Source of the DNA: Deferribacteraceae bacterium
GTDB lineage: Bacteria; Chrysiogenota; Deferribacteres; Deferribacterales; JAISNW01
Direction of reading: 5' to 3'
NCBI GenBank assembly: GCA_031278965.1
Contig: JAITJJ010000177.1
Span: 1 to 9,514, forward strand
Length of the DNA stretch: 9,514 nucleotides
Each line of letters begins with the position of its first letter. Position 1 is the stretch's first letter. Made by a program: the position numbers and the translations under genes. The notes beneath the pieces were generated by a model that was given only the letters and a program-made list of their open reading frames with translations, had not been told where the DNA came from and ran no database searches. This document shows positions 4,465 through 9,514 of this stretch, one piece after another.

Positions 4465-5171
4465 ATTTTGAGATAAAAGATCTGTTCGTTGCCTACGGAG
4501 GGATACACGCTTTGACAAGCGTTTCCCTTGAGGTGAGAGAAGGGGAGATAGTCTGCCTTATCGGTGCCAACGGCGCGGGGAAGAGCACTCTTCTGCGCTC
4601 AATATCCGGGCTTATTAAGCCCAAAAAAGGAAGCATCGTCTTTAATAATACGGAGATTGCAGGGGTTGCCCCCCATAAGATTGTTGCACTCGGCATATCC
4701 CATTCTCCGGAGGGCAGGCGGGTGTTTGCCACTCTAACGGTTGGGGAAAACCTCCTTATGGGTTCCTATGTGCTTAAAAAGAAGAACAAGGCTACTTTTG
4801 ACTTTGTTTTGGAAACATTTCCCATATTGAAAGAGCGGCTGCGTCAGTACGCTGGCACCCTCTCGGGAGGAGAACAGCAGATGCTTGCCATTGGGCGCTC
4901 CCTTATGGCGGAACCAAAACTTTTGCTTTTAGACGAACCCTCTCTGGGACTTGCCCCCATTATCACCAAAGAGCTCTTTTCCCTCATTAAAAAGATTAAT
5001 GAAGCTCGTAAAATATCTATTCTCATTGTGGAACAGAACGCCAAAGCCGCCTTAAAACTCTCTAAACGTGGGTATGTGCTGGATGTGGGAAAGATAACTT
5101 TTTCCGGTGATTCTAAAACCCTTCAAAACTCACCGGAGTTAAAGGAAAGCTATTTGGGAAAGGGCGCGTAA
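4461..5171 (+). CDS. livF: Branched-chain amino acid ABC transporter ATP-binding protein LivF
   Basis: Second ATPase of the same importer, partner of LivG. 236 aa, typical length. Seen: Walker A GANGAGKST (residues 35-43); a SPEGRRVFATLTVGENLLMG block typical of LivF; ABC signature LSGGEQQMLAIGRSL; Walker B LLLLDEPSLGLAP; and LIVEQNAKAAL, where LivF proteins carry Gln-Asn after the Glu in place of the H-loop His. It starts with GTG at 4461, and the GTGA overlap with the livG stop indicates translational coupling; GGGAG at 4446-4450 can serve as ribosome binding site. Thirty-five bases and no terminator separate it from purS. Confidence 0.94.
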   Translation: MNFEIKDLFVAYGGIHALTSVSLEVREGEIVCLIGANGAGKSTLLRSISGLIKPKKGSIVFNNTEIAGVAPHKIVALGISHSPEGRRVFATLTVGENLLMGSYVLKKKNKATFDFVLETFPILKERLRQYAGTLSGGEQQMLAIGRSLMAEPKLLLLDEPSLGLAPIITKELFSLIKKINEARKISILIVEQNAKAALKLSKRGYVLDVGKITFSGDSKTLQNSPELKESYLGKGA

Positions 5172-5206
5172 TAGCCTTTTTACTTTAAAATTTTGCAGGA
5201 GCTTTT

Positions 5207-5434
5207 ATGAAAGTGTTCATAAATGTGCGCTTAAAAGATGCCGTGTTAGATCCGCAGGGGGCGGCAGTGAAAGATATTCTTACCCGTGCGGGATACGATT
5301 TTGTGAAAGATGTGCGCCAAAATAAACTTTTTGAGATTGAGTTGAACGGCGAGACTGCCCCCGTCCAACTTTCGGAAATAGCCGACAAATTCCTCGCCAA
5401 CCCTATTATAGAAGAGTTTAAAATATCCCGATGA
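5207..5434 (+). CDS. purS: Phosphoribosylformylglycinamidine synthase subunit PurS
   Basis: Small structural subunit of FGAM synthase, which converts FGAR, glutamine and ATP to FGAM in step four of purine synthesis. PurS dimers bridge PurQ and PurL and help channel ammonia. 75 aa, within the family's range (about 75-85). Seen: MKVFINVRLKDAVLDPQG at the N-terminus, matching the PurS pattern (K.....V.LK..vlDPqG), and the C-terminal NPIIEEFKI segment (usually NPvIe.y.i). AGGAG at 5197-5201 lies five bases before the ATG. Its TGA overlaps the purQ ATG (ATGA), a tight coupling that fits a fixed subunit ratio. Confidence 0.95.
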   Translation: MKVFINVRLKDAVLDPQGAAVKDILTRAGYDFVKDVRQNKLFEIELNGETAPVQLSEIADKFLANPIIEEFKISR

Positions 5435-6081
5435 AGGCTGGCATAATAAGATTCCCAGGTTCAAACTGCGATGCTGACTGTTTCGAGGCGGCAAGGGATG
5501 CGGGTTTTGAGCCCGCCTATCTCTGGCATAAAGACAAAACAATCAATGTTGATCTTGTCATACTCCCAGGAGGTTTCTCCTATGGCGATTATCTCCGCTG
5601 CGGAGCGATAGCCCGCTTTTCCCCGATTATGGAGGCGGTTTTTGAGTTTGCGGAAAAAGGGGGACTGGTGCTTGGAATATGCAACGGCTTTCAGATACTT
5701 ACGGAGGCTGGGTTACTGCCGGGGGCTCTTATGCGTAACAGGGGGATGCGTTTTATTTGCAAATTCCTGAATATAACGGTTGAAACAAACTCCACCCCGT
5801 TTACAAGGCTCTACGGTATCGGCGAAGTCCTTTCAATCCCTATCGCTCACGGCGAAGGGAATTACTTTTCAGATGATATAACCTTAAATGAACTGAAAAA
5901 GAATAATCAGATCGTCTTTAGGTATCACGGCGAAAATCCCAACGGGTCGCTTGATAGTATTGCGGGGATTTCCAACAGGCGGGGGAATGTGCTGGGGCTT
6001 ATGCCGCATCCGGAGAGAGCGTCAAAGCTGCTTTTAGGTTCTTCAGACGGTTTTCGTCTCTTTAAAGGGTTGCTAGGATGA
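5431..6081 (+). CDS. purQ: Phosphoribosylformylglycinamidine synthase subunit PurQ (glutaminase)
   Basis: Class I glutamine amidotransferase that releases ammonia from glutamine and passes it to PurL. 216 aa, typical of the separate PurQ subunit (about 220-230). Seen: FPGSNCDAD (8-16) near the N-terminus; GGFSYGDYLRCGAIA (47-61), the oxyanion-hole region; the nucleophile Cys84 in LGICNGFQIL; and the other two triad residues His193 and Glu195 in LMPHPERA. The start ATG overlaps the purS stop and its TGA overlaps the purL ATG, so all three subunits are translationally coupled. No missing key residue. Confidence 0.96.
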   Translation: MKAGIIRFPGSNCDADCFEAARDAGFEPAYLWHKDKTINVDLVILPGGFSYGDYLRCGAIARFSPIMEAVFEFAEKGGLVLGICNGFQILTEAGLLPGALMRNRGMRFICKFLNITVETNSTPFTRLYGIGEVLSIPIAHGEGNYFSDDITLNELKKNNQIVFRYHGENPNGSLDSIAGISNRRGNVLGLMPHPERASKLLLGSSDGFRLFKGLLG

Positions 6082-8276
6082 GCGTTTACGATACATTTAA
6101 TTACCCCGCCGTGAACCCGGAAACGGCATGCTCTATGGGGCTTAGTGTGAGCGAATTCAGGCTGGCGGAAAAGATACTCGGCAGAACTCCGAATTATGTT
6201 GAACTCGGTTGTATCTCGGCTATGTGGAGCGAGCATTGCAGCTATAAATCCAGCAAGTTGCATTTAAGAAAGCTCCCCACAAAAGGCGAAAACGTTGTTT
6301 TTGGACCGGGGGAGAATGCGGGAGTTATCCTTGCGGACGGGGATATATGTCTCTGTTTTAAGATAGAAAGCCATAATCACCCCTCTTTTATAGAACCTTT
6401 TCACGGGGCTGCCACAGGAGTGGGAGGGATTTTAAGAGATGTCTTTACTATGGGGGCGCGCCCCATAGCCGCTATGAACTCACTAAGGTTCGGGGAGTTA
6501 AACAATGCCAAAACCGTTTCCATTATGCGCGGGGTCGTTTCCGGCATCGCTCATTACGGCAACTGTTTCGGTGTTCCTACTGTAGGCGGAGAGGCAGTCT
6601 TTCACGAAAGCTATGCAAAAAATCCTCTGGTAAACGCTTTTGCTCTGGGGGTAGTGAGAGAAAAGAGCATATTCACCGCCGCAGCGTCCGGTGCGGGGAA
6701 TCCTGTGATATACATAGGTTCCAAAACCGGCAGAGACGGCATACATGGCGCAACTATGGCATCCGGAGAGTTCGGCAAATCCAGTATTGAAAAACGCCCT
6801 AACACTCAGATAGGCGATCCGTTCAAGGAAAAGCTCCTCCTTGAGGCTTGTCTTGAGCTTATGCAGACCGATGCGCTGGTTGGGATTCAAGATATGGGAG
6901 CGGCGGGGCTTACAAGTTCCGCCTTTGAAATGGCGGGGAGAGCCGGCTCCGGCGTTGTGCTGGAGCTTGACAAGGTTCCTGTGCGTGAAAGCGGCTTAAC
7001 TCCTTATGAGATAATGCTTTCGGAATCCCAAGAGCGAATGCTCCTTGTGGCAAAGAAGGGGCGCGAGGCGGAAGTTCAGGCTATAGTTCAGAAGTGGGAT
7101 CTTGATGCATCCATAATAGGGCGGGTAACAGATGACGGGCTGGTGCGCCTTTTGTGGCACGGGGAAGAGACGGCATCCGTTCCCGCGGCACCGCTCTCGG
7201 ATGCCGCGCCGGTGTATGACAGACCCTATAAAAAACCGGAGGGTTTTGATACCGCTCTGCCTGATATTGCCGTTCCAAAAGACTTAAATTCAGTATTTTA
7301 CAGGCTTATTGCCTCTCCCACCATCGCTTCAAAACGGTGGATTTACGAACAGTATGACCATATGGTGCTTGCGGCTACCGCAGTTCTTCCCGGCGGAGAT
7401 GCCGCGGTGGTAAAGATACCGGGGAGCAAGAAAGGTGTTGCCCTCTCCTCCGATTGCATAGGGAGATACTGCTATCTCTCGCCCCGCAAGGGGGGGGCTC
7501 TTGCTGTGGCGGAGAGCGCCCGCAACGCGGCGGCGGTTGGCGCAAGACCTGCTGCCCTCACCAACTGCCTGAACTACGGCAACCCGGAAAAGCCGGAAAT
7601 TATGTATCAGTTGGTAGAGGGGATAGAAGGGATTGCAGAAGCTGCGATTGCACTCAATGTTCCGGTTGTAAGCGGAAATGTAAGCCTTTATAATGAGACG
7701 GAAGGAGAGGCGATATTCCCAACCCCTGTTATATCCATGGTGGGGCTGTTAAACGATGCTGAAAAGCATATAACTTCTTATTTCAAAAGAGAAGGTTCAA
7801 CGGTGATTGCCATAGGCGATTTTCCGAACAGGATTGATGCCTCTCACTATCTTGAATTTATCCACAGGACGGTTAAAGGGGAAGCACCGGAAGTAAAGTT
7901 AAATTTTCATAAAACCTTGATAGATTTTATGGCGGATGCGGAAGATGTTCTCTCTGCCCATGATCTTTCGGACGGGGGGTTAGCTGTCGCTCTCTTTGAA
8001 ATGACCATAAAAAATCGTATCGGACTTTCGGCGGAGCTCATCCCGTCTGCCCGGGCGGATGCCTTATTATTTGGGGAGTCGCCGATGATGATTATAGAAG
8101 CAGAAGGGGAGAATACCATAGCAAGGCTTGAAAAATTCGGACTTCCTTATAAAATAATAGGTAAGACCGGCGGAGATACCTTAACAATAAAAGCCGGCCG
8201 GGAGATCATTTTGAATATTGAAATTGAAAAAGCTGCCGTAATATATGAAAAGATAATTACGGAGTTGATGAGCTGA
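6078..8276 (+). CDS. purL: Phosphoribosylformylglycinamidine synthase subunit PurL (small type)
   Basis: Catalytic subunit of FGAM synthase: it activates FGAR with ATP and adds ammonia supplied by PurQ through PurS. 732 aa, the size of the small PurL (about 720-750), not the 1300-aa single-chain enzyme of Escherichia coli. Seen: WSEHCSYKSSK (50-60) with the conserved His53; ESHNHPSFIEPFHGAATG (97-114) and GGILRDVFTMGARPIA after it; later DMGAAGLTSS; in the second, structurally repeated half, DAAVVKIPG, NCLNYGNPEKPEI and SGNVSLYNET; and AHDLSDGGLAVAL near the C-terminus. These blocks define the AIR-synthase-like double fold. AAGGG about ten bases upstream is the likely ribosome binding site. 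Its TGA overlaps the next ATG by one base (TGATG). Confidence 0.97.
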   Translation: MSVYDTFNYPAVNPETACSMGLSVSEFRLAEKILGRTPNYVELGCISAMWSEHCSYKSSKLHLRKLPTKGENVVFGPGENAGVILADGDICLCFKIESHNHPSFIEPFHGAATGVGGILRDVFTMGARPIAAMNSLRFGELNNAKTVSIMRGVVSGIAHYGNCFGVPTVGGEAVFHESYAKNPLVNAFALGVVREKSIFTAAASGAGNPVIYIGSKTGRDGIHGATMASGEFGKSSIEKRPNTQIGDPFKEKLLLEACLELMQTDALVGIQDMGAAGLTSSAFEMAGRAGSGVVLELDKVPVRESGLTPYEIMLSESQERMLLVAKKGREAEVQAIVQKWDLDASIIGRVTDDGLVRLLWHGEETASVPAAPLSDAAPVYDRPYKKPEGFDTALPDIAVPKDLNSVFYRLIASPTIASKRWIYEQYDHMVLAATAVLPGGDAAVVKIPGSKKGVALSSDCIGRYCYLSPRKGGALAVAESARNAAAVGARPAALTNCLNYGNPEKPEIMYQLVEGIEGIAEAAIALNVPVVSGNVSLYNETEGEAIFPTPVISMVGLLNDAEKHITSYFKREGSTVIAIGDFPNRIDASHYLEFIHRTVKGEAPEVKLNFHKTLIDFMADAEDVLSAHDLSDGGLAVALFEMTIKNRIGLSAELIPSARADALLFGESPMMIIEAEGENTIARLEKFGLPYKIIGKTGGDTLTIKAGREIILNIEIEKAAVIYEKIITELMS

Positions 8277-8989
8277 TGAGTATATTCCTCTCTCCTGACA
8301 CTTGGCTCTCCCTCATCACCTTAACAACGTTGGAGCTTGTTTTAGGGGCGGATAACCTTGTTATGCTATCTATCTTGGTAAGCGGGCTTCCCAAAGACAA
8401 GCAGGATGCCGCCCGAAAGCTGGGGCTTGCTTTCGCACTAATAACGAGGGTGATCCTCCTCTGCGGCATCTCTTGGCTTGTGGGGCTTGTGAAACCGTTC
8501 TTTTATCTTTTTTCCCACCCGTTTTCCATGCGTGATCTGGTAGTGATAGTAGGCGGAGGTTTCCTTATTTATAAGGGCTCCATAGAGATATATAATCTAT
8601 GGTCAGGCAAACACTCTGAAGCCCACGCGGCAAAAGGCGGAGTGTTCTGGGTAGCGTTTCAGATAGCGTTATTTGATATAATTTTCTCCATAGATTCCGT
8701 TTTTACGGCGGTGGGGCTCTCTCGCCACCTTCCGGTTATGATCATTGCGATAGTTATTGCTATGGCGTTTATGCTATTCTTCTCCGGTTTTTTGGTAAAG
8801 ATGATAACCGCTTTTATCTCCGTAAAAGTGCTTGCCCTCGCTTTTGTTGTTTTAATTGGGGTGCACCTGTTTACCGGAGGGTTTAATATTCATATTCCCA
8901 AAGAGTATCTATATACGGCGATGGGATTTTCAGCGCTTGTTGAGGTGCTTATAATATTAATAAACAGGCGTAATCCAAAGGCGGCTTAA
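8276..8989 (+). CDS. TerC-family integral membrane protein
   Basis: Membrane protein of the TerC family (related to Alx, YgdQ and tellurite-resistance TerC), some members of which export manganese or help load exported metalloproteins. 237 aa with about seven hydrophobic segments. Seen: LELVLGADNLV (residues 19-29; Glu20, Asp26, Asn27) in the first membrane helix and LFDIIFSIDSV (132-142; Asp134, Ser138, Asp140) in a middle helix, the paired acidic motifs of the family that are thought to bind metal. The short loop around residues 110-120 contains two His. The ATG overlaps the purL stop (TGATG), with GGAG at 8260-8263 as a distant ribosome binding site, so it is probably transcribed with the purine genes; the link looks positional rather than functional. 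Substrate unknown. Confidence 0.9.
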   Translation: MSIFLSPDTWLSLITLTTLELVLGADNLVMLSILVSGLPKDKQDAARKLGLAFALITRVILLCGISWLVGLVKPFFYLFSHPFSMRDLVVIVGGGFLIYKGSIEIYNLWSGKHSEAHAAKGGVFWVAFQIALFDIIFSIDSVFTAVGLSRHLPVMIIAIVIAMAFMLFFSGFLVKMITAFISVKVLALAFVVLIGVHLFTGGFNIHIPKEYLYTAMGFSALVEVLIILINRRNPKAA

Positions 8990-9514
8990 ATGGGAAAGAG
9001 AGCCGTTCTCCTCTTTCTTCTGCCACTCCTTTTATTTACCGCTTGCGCTCCAAAACTGCAAACCGGAAGCGTCAACCCTTTAACCCTTGACTACCCTTCA
9101 ATGGAGAGGGCAAAAGATATAAAAACCGTTATGTTCCGCTGTGATTATGATAAAGTTGCGCGCGCTGATTTTAAGAAGCATGGGGATTATTGCGGATACG
9201 CCAAAAACTCTGACTATGTTTCCTACTTTATCCCACCCGATGCTCAGTCCACTAATACTTTCAGGTATTTTGCCGCCCATAACGCAAAATATTTTTCTGT
9301 TGATGGTCTCAACTCCCCGTATAAGTATTATCAGTTTTTCTCCGGTATGAATATCGATCGCCTTAAACGTCTGGATTTTAACGATCTCCCGCCTACAGGC
9401 TTTGCCGTTACCCACGATGAGGATGTCATACTCGGTTTTACCCGAAAGGAGTTATTGGCAAGGCTGTATATAGCTCCCTCTCTAATAATAAGCTCCTTTG
9501 AACTCTCAAGCAAA
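8990..9514 (+). CDS. Putative lipoprotein, C-terminus cut by window edge
   Basis: I do not recognise a family. The frame is open for 175 codons to the right edge. Seen: a lipoprotein signal peptide, with Lys3 and Arg4, then a leucine-rich core and the lipobox FTAC with Cys19 as the lipidated residue, followed by Ala-Pro; the mature part is exported and membrane-anchored. It contains Cys51 and Cys68, which could form a disulfide, and many aromatic residues (YFIPP, FRYFAAHNAKYF, YKYYQFF), but no enzyme motif that I know. The ATG follows the terC-like stop directly (TAAATG), and AAAGGCGG just upstream is a plausible ribosome binding site, so it belongs to the same operon. The antisense frames here are shadows. 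Confidence 0.75.
   Translation, partial: MGKRAVLLFLLPLLLFTACAPKLQTGSVNPLTLDYPSMERAKDIKTVMFRCDYDKVARADFKKHGDYCGYAKNSDYVSYFIPPDAQSTNTFRYFAAHNAKYFSVDGLNSPYKYYQFFSGMNIDRLKRLDFNDLPPTGFAVTHDEDVILGFTRKELLARLYIAPSLIISSFELSSK

Noticed and set aside
9098..9513. Minus-strand ORFs at the right end
   Set aside because: They are antisense to the lipoprotein frame, which has a signal peptide, lipobox and operon spacing.

Overview
This is a 9.5 kb stretch of bacterial chromosome that is mostly ordinary metabolism, apart from one odd locus at 2764-3521. The source is probably a Gram-negative bacterium outside the beta/gamma-proteobacteria. It makes FGAM synthase from separate PurS, PurQ and small PurL subunits instead of one long PurL, it uses the flavin-dependent thymidylate synthase ThyX, and it carries a zinc-type L31, a DASS carboxylate transporter and a lipoprotein. 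I cannot name a phylum from the sequence alone.

Layout. On the minus strand are a DASS/SLC13 transporter cut off by the left edge (1-1173), a 408-bp AT-rich gap that may hold a small RNA, thyX (1582-2286) and rpmE (2374-2622), with a good promoter in front of rpmE. Divergent from rpmE is a gene for a phage-CI/LexA-like repressor (XRE helix-turn-helix plus S24 autocleavage domain). Then come livG-livF, purS-purQ-purL, a TerC-family membrane protein and an unrecognised lipoprotein cut by the right edge. From livG to the end all genes are on the plus strand, overlap or nearly touch, and show no terminator between them, so they may form one operon.

The locus to look at is the repressor gene. Its linker coding sequence contains three copies of a 29-bp sequence (two identical, one with a single change) separated by two different 37- and 36-bp spacers. 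That is CRISPR geometry, but the 'repeat' is the repressor's own coding sequence. Collapsing the array to one copy (removing 131 bp) restores a 208-aa repressor with an Ala-Gly cleavage site and a Ser-Lys dyad. The simplest reading is a natural off-target CRISPR locus: Cas1-Cas2 appears to have inserted two spacers into a chromosomal gene, duplicating a repeat-sized target each time and splitting the repressor into two reading frames. No cas gene is visible in the window, so the mechanism is inferred, while the repeat/spacer structure is seen directly.

How the genes work together: PurS, PurQ and PurL form the enzyme for step four of purine synthesis; LivG and LivF are the two ATPases of a branched-chain amino acid importer whose binding protein and permeases are not here; ThyX makes dTMP; the transporter at the left would take up carboxylates.
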